Assembly: GCA_019358985.1 (NCBI GenBank)
Contig: JAHHIJ010000036.1
Span: 1 to 64,000 of the forward strand
DNA: 64,000 nt
Reading direction: 5' to 3'
Source of the DNA: Tolypothrix brevis GSE-NOS-MK-07-07A
GTDB lineage: Bacteria > Cyanobacteriota > Cyanobacteriia > Cyanobacteriales > Nostocaceae
Below, piece after piece: positions 37,129-46,870 of this stretch (its first letter is position 1; every line of letters starts with the position of its first letter). The position numbers and the translations under genes were made by a program. Under the pieces are notes generated by a model. It worked only from the letters and a program-made list of their open reading frames with translations, made no database searches and was not told the origin of the DNA.

Positions 37129-38721
37129 TTAAAAGTACCCCCGGACACGATCAATCAAAGCTTCTGCATCTTCTGGGAAAACATCACCTCTCCAAGCAAC
37201 ATGTCCGTCAGGACGAACTAAGACATATTTACGCTGATAAAGTTTGGCGATTTCAGAGTTTTGGATGTGGTGAGAAGTCAGAGGTATAACCTTGTCTTGG
37301 CAAATTTGAGTTAATTTTTCTGTCTCCTGCATCGAGTCAAAACACATCAAGACAAAGCCGTTACCAAATAAATCTAGCGTTGATTTATCTGGTAACAACC
37401 AAGCATGAGGTGCGCGACAACCGGGATAGGTGCTTTGCTGCCACTGGAAAGGGTCATCATTTGGTGTTGTTAATTCGCCATTACTAATAATAATTGGGGA
37501 TTCGTAGCGGAAACCAAAGTGAACTCCTGGTGCATCAAATTCGCGTTTTACCTGACTGCGTTCCATTCCTTGAGCTATTTCTTGGCGAATTTGTTCACCT
37601 TCAGGAGAATCACTGGTAATTATGGGGGGAATACCGCGTTTTTGAGTTCGTTCTAAATTCTTATTTGCTTCTTCGACATTTCGTAATGCGATCGCTCGTC
37701 TTTCAATTTCGTAGGTGTCGAGTAAACTGGAACCTGCCCAACCTTTGATAGTTGCGGCAAGTTTCCAACCCAAATCCACAGCATCTCCTATTCCCGTATT
37801 CATCCCAAAACCACCGGAAGGTGACAAGGTATGGGCAGAATCCCCCACAAAGAAGATATTTCCAACTCGAAATTTATCTGCGACTCGATGGGTAAGATAC
37901 CAAGGTTGATTGGAAACAATTTCAAATGGGGTATCAATAGAAATGGCAGCGCGAATTGCTTCTGTGGCATCGCGGACAGAACCATCGGCATTTGGCTTGA
38001 GAATTAGCCTATACAGAGATTTACCATCAACTGCCCGCAATGGTTCTTGAATGACGGGATTCATCAAAAAGTACACCATTGCGTGGTTTTTACCCATTTG
38101 CGTGGCTAATTCCGGCGCTCTAAAAACAACGCTTTGAAATACTGTTGTTGGGTGCAGACTTGGTACCCCCACACCGCAAGCTTTACGCACAGGACTACCA
38201 GCACCATCGCAAGCAACTAAGTATTTACTGCGAATCGTTTCTGTTTTTCCCGTTTTTAAATCTGTAATTTGGGCGATCGCACCATCATCATTTTGTTCAA
38301 AACTATCAAGCCGAGATAAAAACTTAATTAATCCATCTTGATATTCACCCAAAAAATTGTAAAAAACGGGAGCAAACCAATTTTGTGGACATACCTGTTC
38401 TAATTCTGGCGAATAAGTAGGTAATTTTCGTTTTGCATAACATGGAAAATGCGCTCTATATATTTCATGTCCACCAACAGAAGTTACCCAAGCAACATCT
38501 AAAGTATGATGGACATCCCAACCTGCATCGCGTATTTGTTGAGCAATACCCCAACGTCGGCAAAACTCCATCGAACGAGGTCCCACGGTACTTACTTTTG
38601 GATCAGTCACCTCACCATCAGTTTGTTCAATCAAGATACAATCTATTCCTTGGTAGCGAAGTTCAGATGCAAGTGCTAAACCTACAGGACCACCACCAAC
38701 TATCAAAACATCGGTTTCCAT
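37129..38721 (-). CDS. FAD-dependent monooxygenase (RebC/StaC-like)
   Basis: The 530-residue product has GGGPVGLALASEL (FAD binding, residues 9-14), then VSTVGPRSMEFCRRWGIAQQ, AWVTSVGGHEIYR, YLVACDGAGSPVRK and FVGDSAHTLSPSGGFGMNTG. These match the aromatic hydroxylase family and, segment by segment, the RebC sequence as I remember it. RebC and StaC act with the P450 on chromopyrrolic acid and decide the oxidation state of the pyrrole ring. Which type this is (arcyriaflavin or K252c forming) cannot be told here. It starts 28 bases after the RebD-like stop, with AAGGAGAAAT upstream. Confidence 0.92.
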   Translation of the reverse strand: METDVLIVGGGPVGLALASELRYQGIDCILIEQTDGEVTDPKVSTVGPRSMEFCRRWGIAQQIRDAGWDVHHTLDVAWVTSVGGHEIYRAHFPCYAKRKLPTYSPELEQVCPQNWFAPVFYNFLGEYQDGLIKFLSRLDSFEQNDDGAIAQITDLKTGKTETIRSKYLVACDGAGSPVRKACGVGVPSLHPTTVFQSVVFRAPELATQMGKNHAMVYFLMNPVIQEPLRAVDGKSLYRLILKPNADGSVRDATEAIRAAISIDTPFEIVSNQPWYLTHRVADKFRVGNIFFVGDSAHTLSPSGGFGMNTGIGDAVDLGWKLAATIKGWAGSSLLDTYEIERRAIALRNVEEANKNLERTQKRGIPPIITSDSPEGEQIRQEIAQGMERSQVKREFDAPGVHFGFRYESPIIISNGELTTPNDDPFQWQQSTYPGCRAPHAWLLPDKSTLDLFGNGFVLMCFDSMQETEKLTQICQDKVIPLTSHHIQNSEIAKLYQRKYVLVRPDGHVAWRGDVFPEDAEALIDRVRGYF

Positions 38722-38749
38722 ATTGTTATTTCTCCTTCGTAATTAACTT

Positions 38750-41700
38750 TTAATGCAACAAAGATTGAGGATTTATTGCCAACTCTTCAAAAAACTTGGC
38801 ATAAAACTCGAACATTTCGCGCACAGTATTAGGAATAGCCTCACATTCTCTCGCCTTATATCCTAATTCCTCAAATTTCCTGGATATCACTCGCATTGCT
38901 ACTTCTGGATTGGGGATATAACTAGGTGAATTAATTTCAAAGGAAGGACCTGCTGTTTTACCCCGCTTCCCTGAAGGCATACTCATTAATAATTCTCCCA
39001 AAGGACGCATCATTCCCGTCATTAAATCAATTCCAGCATTCATTAATTTAGAACGTCGTAAACTTCCTGTTGGGGTTAAACCAAAGTGCTGTACCATCAA
39101 CAGCATCATCAGAAAATAACTTTCATTAAATATTTCCATGACGGTGCGAGTTTGGGCAACGGTGACAATATTTGTATTGTAATCTCGATGGAACAAAGAA
39201 GGATTGCGTAAAGCTGGGTAAGAAGGATTCCAAGGGATTTTGTATCCTGTTTCAGGTTCCGTTGTTTGTTCAGTGGAAAGTGCATCTGCCAAGCGACGGA
39301 ATTTTTGATAGTGAGAATCCTCAAATTTGGGTGATTCTATGTGACATCCTTCTCCCTGTTCAACAATTACATCGACAGCGAAAAGAGCGCTATTTAAATC
39401 GTCAACTTGTAATTGGTAATCAGGGTGCTTTTGATTAGTGCGATCGCGCATAAATAATCGATGCTCTCCACCAACATTACCTTTTTTGACGATGAATAAA
39501 TCGGGGATATTTTGTAATCCTTCACGAATTTGATGATACAGTTCGCTAAGGGAACCATAATTGTGCAAGGGTGTGGTTGTGCGATCGCATGGTGCTACCT
39601 TGGCAATATCTGAGGTGAGAAAATCGGGCATTTCCAAACTTATGAACCGTTGCAAAGAAGCCGCATTTAATGGTTCGAGGGCAAAATCTATATCGATGGG
39701 GAATCTTCCATTCAGTTCACTCCAATTGGGTACAGCAGGATAGAAAGGTTCACCCATCGCCATCAATATATTATTGACCATTAAAAAGTGAATCATTTCC
39801 TCGCGGGAAATTTCTAACAAGACTCCCCGCATTCCATATTTATGTACTTCTTTGCCATCACCACAAGCTAATTCTAGTTGTTTGGGAGTCCACAAACCGC
39901 GATTTACATATTCTTTCCCTGTCACGTAATTAGGAACCGAATAACCTGCATAGATATATTGCAGCATCACAGTAACTTCCAATTCTGCTGCATGTTTTAG
40001 CGCTGTAACTAATTCATCACGAGTTTGGATAGTCGGTTGAATTTGTTTTGGTTCAGGTTTCATTGGGGGAATATAACCAACTCGCTGTTGATTGTACAAA
40101 AATCTCCGTAATAAATTTGTTTTTGGTTCGGACATATCCCGACTAGGGGGCATATAGTAGGTTTTATATTTGTTTTTCGGGTCGGACATTTGCCACATTA
40201 ACCTTGCATAGGTTTCGACTTTACATTGATCGGCTAAACTAAAAACCTCGAATTTCATAAAGGAAAAACTAAACTCGTAAAAAGCGAGAATATGTTTGTA
40301 AATTAAGTTGAAATCCACGGCTTTATCGGGAATTTCTTCTAAGTGCCAATCATCGCTCATTACTCGGATAGCAAAGAATCCTGCACTAGACCAGAAGCCT
40401 AGTTTATCGTCGTTGTCGTAGGCTATTTCCGGATTAAGAGATTTTGGATTATTTTCACCGATAAAATCATTTAATTCATTAGGATTTACAGTTAGCAGCA
40501 CCTTTGCTGTTCCCGCATTTGCACCGCGTAATGTCACCCAACCACGACCAGATGAATCTGTGGAAATAATGCATTCGCGAGCAAAATTGCCTTTCTCTTT
40601 TTGTTTTCCAGCTTTGAAATGCACAATATCCATTTCTGAACTGGGGGGAAACTGATATTTCAGTTGGGGAAAGGCTCTGGGATTGTAAAATTGAATGAGA
40701 TTAACAGATTCAACTGCTGCTGGAACACCTTTAACAAAAGAACGTACCTCCAACTCAACTGCATGGTCTTCAGGACATCTTTTATTGGGATACTCAATAA
40801 ATAAACAAGCATCATCTATCTGAAGATTGATTTCTTGCTCTTGTAAGAGAATTATTTGCTGTCCATTTTCATCTGTCCCAACAATACATAATCCTTGCTG
40901 TTCTATCTCTTCAAGTAACTTTTCTAACTGTGCCGATAAAGGAATATCTATAATTCCACTGGTAAGATTATGAGCTTTTTTTTCATAGGCATTTTCCGGA
41001 ATAGTTGCAATGAGTTTGTGAGTTTTAACAGTACGTAACTCCAAGTCACCTAAATCCAACTTAGAATGAATTTTATGAGTAAGTCCCGCTTCCGGTTTTG
41101 CTGTGCGTCCCACTCCTGGTACTGCCGTCACCATATTTAAACTGACACCTTGGGGAGTAATTTGCAGAGTTAGATTATTTAATAATTTGGGTGAATGAGA
41201 AACACTGTGAGGAGTTAAAAGCCTACCGTGGGGATAGGTACGCAATTCATCTTCACACCACAAACCAATAGTACCGTGGAGTTCCCAAAAAGTCGGCGAA
41301 TCGGGTTGAATGGGTGCAGACATATTACTGATACTAAATTGTACTACCAACCCCAACACATTTTGACGTTCCATGAGCGATCGCAACATCAATACAGTTG
41401 GAGAAATCGCCACATCTTCACCCCAAATAAAATCGGGAGCATCTTTAGGAATGGCAAATTGATAAACAGCAGCCCTTTGAAACTGATTATTTAAACAATG
41501 TTCTGGTAAATTGCGAATATGGTGAAAATCTTGCCACCGCGCTAACTGCATTCCCGTAATAGGTGCAGAAACCATATAGGGAACTTCGTGGGAACCTCCC
41601 TGTCTACCAAAAGCCAACTGACCTAACATAATTGTATCAGTCCAGTTTGATGCCGGATCGCATTCAAAAAAACGAGCGCGATTAACAGTCGTTTTCACAT

Positions 41701-42070
41701 AATCGTTATAATGACCCCACAAATCAACGCTGCGTCCAATAACGGGATCATTTTGGTCAATTTCGCCAAATTCGCGTTGAGTGCTGACTATTTGGGCTTC
41801 GATGGAAAAATGCCCGTTACCGCCAAAATCATATCCCATCGCCATACTAAAAGCACCATTTTCATCGAATTGTCCTTCTGAATTGAATCGAGGACCTAAG
41901 TTCTTGAGATATTCGTGATATGTGCATGGGCTGATGCTGCTGTCAACAGGTTCTCCATTCATGTAGCAGGTGTTGGTACTTACATCTACATTGCCGTTTT
42001 TGTGTCCCGTCGGTGCATGGATGCGGGCAAAACCCTGAAAATGAAGGCGGGGGAAATCTAAAATACTCAT
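38750..42070 (-). CDS. Chromopyrrolate synthase-like (RebD/StaD/VioB family)
   Basis: The start chosen is ATG 42070 (MSILDFPRLHFQGFARIHAP), which matches the VioB/RebD N-terminus; a TTG at 42214 would add an unlikely 48 residues. The roughly 1106-residue product has the VioB N-terminal domain (about 1-330; LWGHYNDYVKTTVNRARF) and a ferritin-like iminophenylpyruvate-dimer-synthase domain (about 680-960) with Glu in AAELEVTVMLQYIYAG and an EExxH motif in SREEMIHFLM. The family couples two indolepyruvate imines, giving chromopyrrolic acid (RebD) or the violacein intermediate (VioB). It lies between the oxidase and RebC-like genes. Distinguishing RebD from VioB rests on the RebC and P450 neighbours. 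Confidence 0.93.
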   Translation of the reverse strand: MSILDFPRLHFQGFARIHAPTGHKNGNVDVSTNTCYMNGEPVDSSISPCTYHEYLKNLGPRFNSEGQFDENGAFSMAMGYDFGGNGHFSIEAQIVSTQREFGEIDQNDPVIGRSVDLWGHYNDYVKTTVNRARFFECDPASNWTDTIMLGQLAFGRQGGSHEVPYMVSAPITGMQLARWQDFHHIRNLPEHCLNNQFQRAAVYQFAIPKDAPDFIWGEDVAISPTVLMLRSLMERQNVLGLVVQFSISNMSAPIQPDSPTFWELHGTIGLWCEDELRTYPHGRLLTPHSVSHSPKLLNNLTLQITPQGVSLNMVTAVPGVGRTAKPEAGLTHKIHSKLDLGDLELRTVKTHKLIATIPENAYEKKAHNLTSGIIDIPLSAQLEKLLEEIEQQGLCIVGTDENGQQIILLQEQEINLQIDDACLFIEYPNKRCPEDHAVELEVRSFVKGVPAAVESVNLIQFYNPRAFPQLKYQFPPSSEMDIVHFKAGKQKEKGNFARECIISTDSSGRGWVTLRGANAGTAKVLLTVNPNELNDFIGENNPKSLNPEIAYDNDDKLGFWSSAGFFAIRVMSDDWHLEEIPDKAVDFNLIYKHILAFYEFSFSFMKFEVFSLADQCKVETYARLMWQMSDPKNKYKTYYMPPSRDMSEPKTNLLRRFLYNQQRVGYIPPMKPEPKQIQPTIQTRDELVTALKHAAELEVTVMLQYIYAGYSVPNYVTGKEYVNRGLWTPKQLELACGDGKEVHKYGMRGVLLEISREEMIHFLMVNNILMAMGEPFYPAVPNWSELNGRFPIDIDFALEPLNAASLQRFISLEMPDFLTSDIAKVAPCDRTTTPLHNYGSLSELYHQIREGLQNIPDLFIVKKGNVGGEHRLFMRDRTNQKHPDYQLQVDDLNSALFAVDVIVEQGEGCHIESPKFEDSHYQKFRRLADALSTEQTTEPETGYKIPWNPSYPALRNPSLFHRDYNTNIVTVAQTRTVMEIFNESYFLMMLLMVQHFGLTPTGSLRRSKLMNAGIDLMTGMMRPLGELLMSMPSGKRGKTAGPSFEINSPSYIPNPEVAMRVISRKFEELGYKARECEAIPNTVREMFEFYAKFFEELAINPQSLLH

Positions 42071-42389
42071 GGGAATAGGAGATAGGTGATGGGGAAGAAC
42101 AACCCCCCCATATATATTTAGCGAAAACAAAATGGAACTTATGCAGCAAAATAGAAAATAATTTAGAAATTGAAGATTAAATTTCCTGAATATAGCACTT
42201 CTCGTTTGAATCAAGTACAGATTTATCTGCGTCCATCTGCGTTCATCTGCGGTTCCTTAATTCTTTGATGTATTGCACCCAACTGATAACCACTATATTA
42301 CTCAGCGAACCTCTGCGGTTAAATAATTTCTATAAATCCAGCTTGAGATAGATGCATTGTCAAAACTGGATTACCCGAACTCAAGATAA
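42071..42389. other. Gap between oxidase and RebD-like genes
   Basis: Holds TCTGCGTCCATCTGCGTTCA-type low-complexity repeats near 42225-42255 and otherwise AT-rich DNA. No gene is supported. A promoter for the RebD-RebC-GST-VOC run may lie here. Confidence 0.5.
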
Positions 42390-43916
42390 TTAACCAACAA
42401 AATTTGTTTCAACCAATTGATTTTTTTTGACTGTGGCATTTTCCATACCGATGAAAGGGGTAGATGCAGGCTTTTTAGATACGATGTCATATATAGCTTC
42501 GAGTGCAGATTCGATGGAACCTTGCAACCAAGCGGGGTACTTCGAGCAATGTTCCCCAGCGAAAAAGAGATTATTTTGAGGTCTTGCTGCTTCGAGATAG
42601 CTGATAGTATGGTTGGATTCGTCGCTCCAATGCACCGTGCAACCGCCAGCACTCCATTTATAATTACCCCAAGCGATGGATGCGACATCTGCAATCATAC
42701 CCTTAGCTTGCAATTCTGGGTGAACCTTACTAACAGTCGTTTTCACAAAATTGTGACGTTCTTGTTCCGACATATTACCTAAGCGATCGGCATCATCACC
42801 AATGGTGTAACTAGCTAACATGACGCTATCGTTGTTAGAGTTGAATTTTACAGAAGGATAATAGGTTTGGCGAACACCTTCACCGCTAAAGGATGCACCA
42901 CCATTAATTCCTTGTTTTTCCCAAAATGCTTGTTGTGTATGGAATGCTACTTTAGTTGCAGGGCAGTAAATTGTCTCTTTGATAGATGCCAGCTTTCTTT
43001 CGTCAAATCCTTCTAATTCCAGTTTACGTAATACAGAGAAAGGAATTGTACAAAGAACATAGTCAGAAATGCGGGTATGTAATTCGCCATTTTCCAACCA
43101 ATCAATTTGGACAAAGTTTTCGCGAACTCTAATTGCTGTAACTTGTTGGTTGCAGCGAATTTCTGCCTTTACCGACTCAACTAAGCGCCAAATAAGTTGC
43201 TCCATTCCACCTTTGATTTGTAATAAATCGTGGCTAGTTTCAACTAGAATATCGCTAAAGAACATATCAAGAGCTTTGCTGCAACGAGCGCGGAAACCAG
43301 GATTATCCTTGATAAACGCTTGTAGATCGATGGTTTCCATGTCTTCGCTAAAATATTGGCTCAAATCCAAACGCTCCAACTCATCCATTAAATGCGATCG
43401 CAAATCTTTTTCCAAACTGTCACGCAAATTACCAGGAGAAATTGTATTCACAATAGTTTGCAACCATGCTGCAAAAAGTCGAGTTTGTTCGCTGTAACCA
43501 GTGTCGGTATAGATTCCTTGATAGCGCTCTTGCAATATGCGAGGTGCATCCTTCATCCGGAAAATGTTGCCTTTAACGTTCATAAAAGCGTTTTGCTCCT
43601 CGAACACTGTGACAAATTTACATAATTTGTCGCTTAATCCCATTTTGTCTACATAATGAAGTGTATGGTTGTGGGAGCTAGGAATCCGCATTGCTCCCAA
43701 TTCTGCGTAAGGTGCGTCTTGTTCGCTACCAAAGCGGTGAGTCCAAACTCTACCACCAATGCGGGGACTACCTTCCATAATTGTGACTTCGTGACCTAAT
43801 TTCTCCAATTCATAAGCTGCGACTAAACCGGCAATTCCCGCACCCAAAATGGTGATTTTTTTACCTTTTTCAGCGTTAGAGAGTTGGCACATATCCAGCA
43901 TAAATTTAGTGTCCAT
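42390..43916 (-). CDS. Flavin L-tryptophan oxidase-like (RebO/StaO/VioA family)
   Basis: The 508-residue product has the dinucleotide-binding motif ITILGAGIAGLVAAYELEKL (GAGIAG at 25-30), the amine-oxidase GGRVWTHRF segment, and AELGAMRIPSSHNHTLHYVD, the substrate-pocket text typical of L-amino acid oxidases. A C-terminal FAD contact is LFFAGEHCSKYPAWLQGSIE. RebO and VioA oxidise L-tryptophan to the indole-3-pyruvate imine, releasing peroxide. The adjacent RebD-like partner supports a tryptophan-type enzyme rather than a general oxidase. Start ATG 43916 follows GAGGTATCTAACA. It is the first gene of the leftward core. Confidence 0.93.
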   Translation of the reverse strand: MDTKFMLDMCQLSNAEKGKKITILGAGIAGLVAAYELEKLGHEVTIMEGSPRIGGRVWTHRFGSEQDAPYAELGAMRIPSSHNHTLHYVDKMGLSDKLCKFVTVFEEQNAFMNVKGNIFRMKDAPRILQERYQGIYTDTGYSEQTRLFAAWLQTIVNTISPGNLRDSLEKDLRSHLMDELERLDLSQYFSEDMETIDLQAFIKDNPGFRARCSKALDMFFSDILVETSHDLLQIKGGMEQLIWRLVESVKAEIRCNQQVTAIRVRENFVQIDWLENGELHTRISDYVLCTIPFSVLRKLELEGFDERKLASIKETIYCPATKVAFHTQQAFWEKQGINGGASFSGEGVRQTYYPSVKFNSNNDSVMLASYTIGDDADRLGNMSEQERHNFVKTTVSKVHPELQAKGMIADVASIAWGNYKWSAGGCTVHWSDESNHTISYLEAARPQNNLFFAGEHCSKYPAWLQGSIESALEAIYDIVSKKPASTPFIGMENATVKKNQLVETNFVG

Positions 43917-44219
43917 TGTTAGATACCTCGTTAGTGATTATTGAGAAAACGATAAAGATTGAATTTCAGGTTTATTCGCTGTTGAAAAGCTAAATTAAAA
44001 AAACTTTGTTTGATTTAATTTGATTCTGTCGTTTTTGCTTTGACAGCGTATCAATTGCTTCTATTACTAACCACTGTAGATAAATTGGGTTTATGCAGCT
44101 GCGATGCGTCCAAGGGAAATATTTTTGATTTTTAAGGGGGCGAGTAAGGATAAAATGCTTACTATGACTGGATTAGGGAATATTTTAGGGTTTTCGCAAA
44201 TAATTTTGTGTTGCATACA

Positions 44220-44360
44220 TACAGCAGCCTATCGCTCTAATCGAATAGACATAAATGTAGAGACGTAGCAGTGCTACGTCTAATCAAGGGTTTCAGATAG
44301 CGCATCATTAAATTCGGTCGATGTCTAATAGACATATATAGACGTAGCAGTGCTACGTCT
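44220..44360. mobile_element. Nested repeat block upstream of the oxidase and MFS genes
   Basis: ACAGCAGCCTATCGCTCTAA begins a TACAGCA-family element. At AAT (44244-44246) an AGACAT element (44247-44326) is inserted, with AAT again at 44327-44329, followed by a second truncated AGACAT copy with hairpin 44340-44360. The hairpin of the first is at 44257-44281. The whole divergent gap 43917-44480 contains no gene. Confidence 0.82.
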
Positions 44361-44480
44361 CTACAAGGTTTTGGGGCTTAACTGGACGGTATTGCAATAT
44401 ATAGGTGCTTTTCGACTTGCATAAACTAAAATAGCTCATCGTCAAAGAACTTATAGTTACACAATCAAGGTTTTCAAGCA

Positions 44481-45704
44481 ATGAGTTCTTTATCTGATAA
44501 AATCAACAATAAAAATGCGACGAAGATCGCTTTAGATGGTAAGTTATTTCTGATTATTTCAATATCTCTGATTGCCATAAGCGGTGTATTGAGCATTAAT
44601 CCAATTGTCCCCATTATTGCCCAGTCTCTAAATATTCCTCCTCAACAAATAGGAATGCTCATGACAAGCTTCTTATTACCAACTACATTTGGAAGTTTCA
44701 TTTTTGGAGCTTTAGCTGACCGGGTTGGTAGAAAAAAAGTTCTCATTCCTTCTCTACTTATTTTTGGAATTGGCGGTATTTTATGTGCATCCGCAAGTAA
44801 TTTTCGCAGTTTGTTAGAATGGCGTTTTATTACAGGTATTGGTTCGGCTAGTTTAGAGTCGATAGAACTAACTATAATTAGCGATTTGTATAGCGGTAAA
44901 ATGCTGACTAGCGCAATGGGAATTAATGCAGCAATGATAGGAGTTGCAGCTACTATTTATCCTGTAATTGGTGGAATGTTAGCCGAATTTAGCTGGAGAT
45001 ATGTATTCTTGCTGTCACTACTAGCTTTCCCTGTTAGTTTATTAATTGCAACTCGACTGAAGTTACCAAAAAAGCAAAATTCAACTCAAAATTTGAATTT
45101 AAAGACCTATTTCAAAACTACCTATAAAAATATCCAAAATCCGCAAGTGATAGGATTGCTGTTGACAGTATTTTCCATGTTTCTTATTGAATTAGGTGCT
45201 TTTTACATTTATTTTCCAATGTATGCAGCAACTGTTTTACATGCTTCTTCTGCGGAAATTGGTATTATTCTTTCAATTGAATCAATTGCTTTTGCTATAG
45301 CAGCTTCACAGTTAGGTCTTTTAACTCGTTGGTTTTCAGAAAAAAACTTAATTAGCTGCGGTTTTATTCTTTGTGGATTGTCGTTATTAGTAATTCCTAC
45401 AATTCATAGTACATGGTCACTAGTAACTCCCTGCGTTGTATTTGGTATATCTCAAGCATTAGCTTTACCCTCTTTGCAATCGATGTTAGCAGCAATTGCT
45501 CCTGAAGGTTATCGGGCTGGTTTCATGGCACTAAATATTACAGTTCAATCTTTAGGAAGAGCATTAGGTCCATTATTTGCAGGTGTTTCTTTCGGTGTTT
45601 GGGGAATCCAAGGAGTTTTTTATGTTAACGCGCTTCTTGCCATCATCACAACTGCTATTTTCAATCTTTTATTAAGTTACAAAAGTCGGCAAATCACACA
45701 TTAG
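44481..45704 (+). CDS. MFS transporter (drug efflux type)
   Basis: The 407-residue product has twelve hydrophobic helices, the loop motif ALADRVGRKKVLIPSLL, and GALADR/WRFITGIGSASLES, typical of DHA-type proton antiporters. It is clearly related to the MFS part of the FHA fusion at 31474-33126: LFGIL/FGALADR..GRK, GSASLES against GAASLEP. It is transcribed away from the tryptophan-oxidase gene, a normal position for a product exporter. A hairpin downstream at 45776 may end the transcript. Substrate specificity is inference. Confidence 0.92.
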   Translation: MSSLSDKINNKNATKIALDGKLFLIISISLIAISGVLSINPIVPIIAQSLNIPPQQIGMLMTSFLLPTTFGSFIFGALADRVGRKKVLIPSLLIFGIGGILCASASNFRSLLEWRFITGIGSASLESIELTIISDLYSGKMLTSAMGINAAMIGVAATIYPVIGGMLAEFSWRYVFLLSLLAFPVSLLIATRLKLPKKQNSTQNLNLKTYFKTTYKNIQNPQVIGLLLTVFSMFLIELGAFYIYFPMYAATVLHASSAEIGIILSIESIAFAIAASQLGLLTRWFSEKNLISCGFILCGLSLLVIPTIHSTWSLVTPCVVFGISQALALPSLQSMLAAIAPEGYRAGFMALNITVQSLGRALGPLFAGVSFGVWGIQGVFYVNALLAIITTAIFNLLLSYKSRQITH

Positions 45705-45775
45705 CGCTAAAGGAATAGGGTACGGGGCTTTTTTAAGAGAGGAAAAGGATAAAGAGAAAAGCATGAAAATAAAGC

Positions 45776-45816
45776 GCAAACTCAACGGGATCGGTTTCTG
45801 TTCCGTTGATGTTTGC
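45776..45816. terminator. Hairpin after the MFS gene
   Basis: GCAAACTCAACGG (45776-45788) pairs with CCGTTGATGTTTGC (45803-45816) with one bulge, followed by AAAAAGAG. It lacks a T-run on the plus strand, so terminator function is only possible. Confidence 0.45.
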
Positions 45817-45928
45817 AAAAAGAGTTACGTTTATTATATTATTATTCAGCCGTACTCTTTTACCTTTCCTCTTTTCAATAATGCTCATTACCAAAAATAA
45901 TTAATTTTGTACTTACATTGGGAGAAAT

Positions 45929-46870
45929 ATGTTGAAAATACTCAGAATTCGCAATCTTGCATTAACTCATAAATTGACTTTACTATTATTTGTAGTATTT
46001 CTTTGTGGAATTTCTTTTAGCGGTATTGTTTTAGCTAAGACTTTAAACTATAAAACGGAACGTGAAATCTCCTCAAATGCTTCATTACTACTTCTAAGTC
46101 TAAATTCTGTTCGTTCGTATACGAGTAACGAAATAATTCCAATTTTACAAGCAAATTTAGGAAATGATTCTTTTTTACCGCAAACTGTTCCATCCTACTC
46201 ATCACGAAAAGTTTTTGAAATCTTTCGCGAAAATAATCAAGAATATCAAGATTATTTGTATAAAGATGCAATGTTGAATCCTACTAATATTCGCGCATTA
46301 GCTGATGATTTTGAAACAAAAGTTATTAACGATTTCAAACATCAAAATACTCAAGAAACTTCTGGATTTCGCAATCTCCAAGGAGAAAAATACTTTTACA
46401 TTGCTCGTCCGTTAAAAATTACCGACGCTAGTTGTTTAAGATGTCACAGTACCCCCGATGTCGCACCTAAAGAGATGATTAGAATTTATGGGAATAAAAA
46501 CGGTATGGGTTGGAAATTAAACCAAATTAACGGGATTCAAATTGTTTCTGTACCAACTAGCGAAGTATTTCAAAGAGCGAAACAATCGTTTGTTTTAATT
46601 ATGGGTATCGTTACAATGGCTTTTTTGATCGCAATTTATATAGCGAATTTTTGGCTTTTACGATATGTTGTCCGTCCGATCAAGCGGGTTGTGCGTGTTG
46701 CTGAAGCTGTCAGCACTGGTGATATGGATGCGGATTTTGAAAAAGTCTCAAATGATGAGGTTGGTAGTCTTGTAGAAGCTTTTACACGCATGAAATTAAG
46801 TTTGGTAATCGCGATTCGACGCTTGGAACAATATCGGATCGAAAATAACGAGTCTAAGAACAAATTATAG
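45929..46870 (+). CDS. DUF3365 haem-sensor-like protein with HAMP domain
   Basis: The 313-residue product has an N-terminal membrane helix (about 15-36), an extracytoplasmic DUF3365 domain with a CxxCH haem-binding motif (CLRCHSTPDV near residue 168), a second membrane helix (about 218-240) and a HAMP linker (RPIKRVVRVAEAVSTGDMDA). No kinase or output domain follows, so it would need a partner or act as a redox receptor fragment. Related cyanobacterial Tll0287-type proteins bind haem c. ATG 45929 follows TTGGGAGAAAT. Convergent or co-directional partners are not evident. Confidence 0.88.
   Translation: MLKILRIRNLALTHKLTLLLFVVFLCGISFSGIVLAKTLNYKTEREISSNASLLLLSLNSVRSYTSNEIIPILQANLGNDSFLPQTVPSYSSRKVFEIFRENNQEYQDYLYKDAMLNPTNIRALADDFETKVINDFKHQNTQETSGFRNLQGEKYFYIARPLKITDASCLRCHSTPDVAPKEMIRIYGNKNGMGWKLNQINGIQIVSVPTSEVFQRAKQSFVLIMGIVTMAFLIAIYIANFWLLRYVVRPIKRVVRVAEAVSTGDMDADFEKVSNDEVGSLVEAFTRMKLSLVIAIRRLEQYRIENNESKNKL

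Noticed and set aside
38750-43916. Violacein pathway (VioA-VioB)
   Set aside because: The oxidase and dimer synthase would fit VioA and VioB, but VioC, VioD and VioE are absent, and the RebC-like flavoenzyme with a P450 points to an indolocarbazole.
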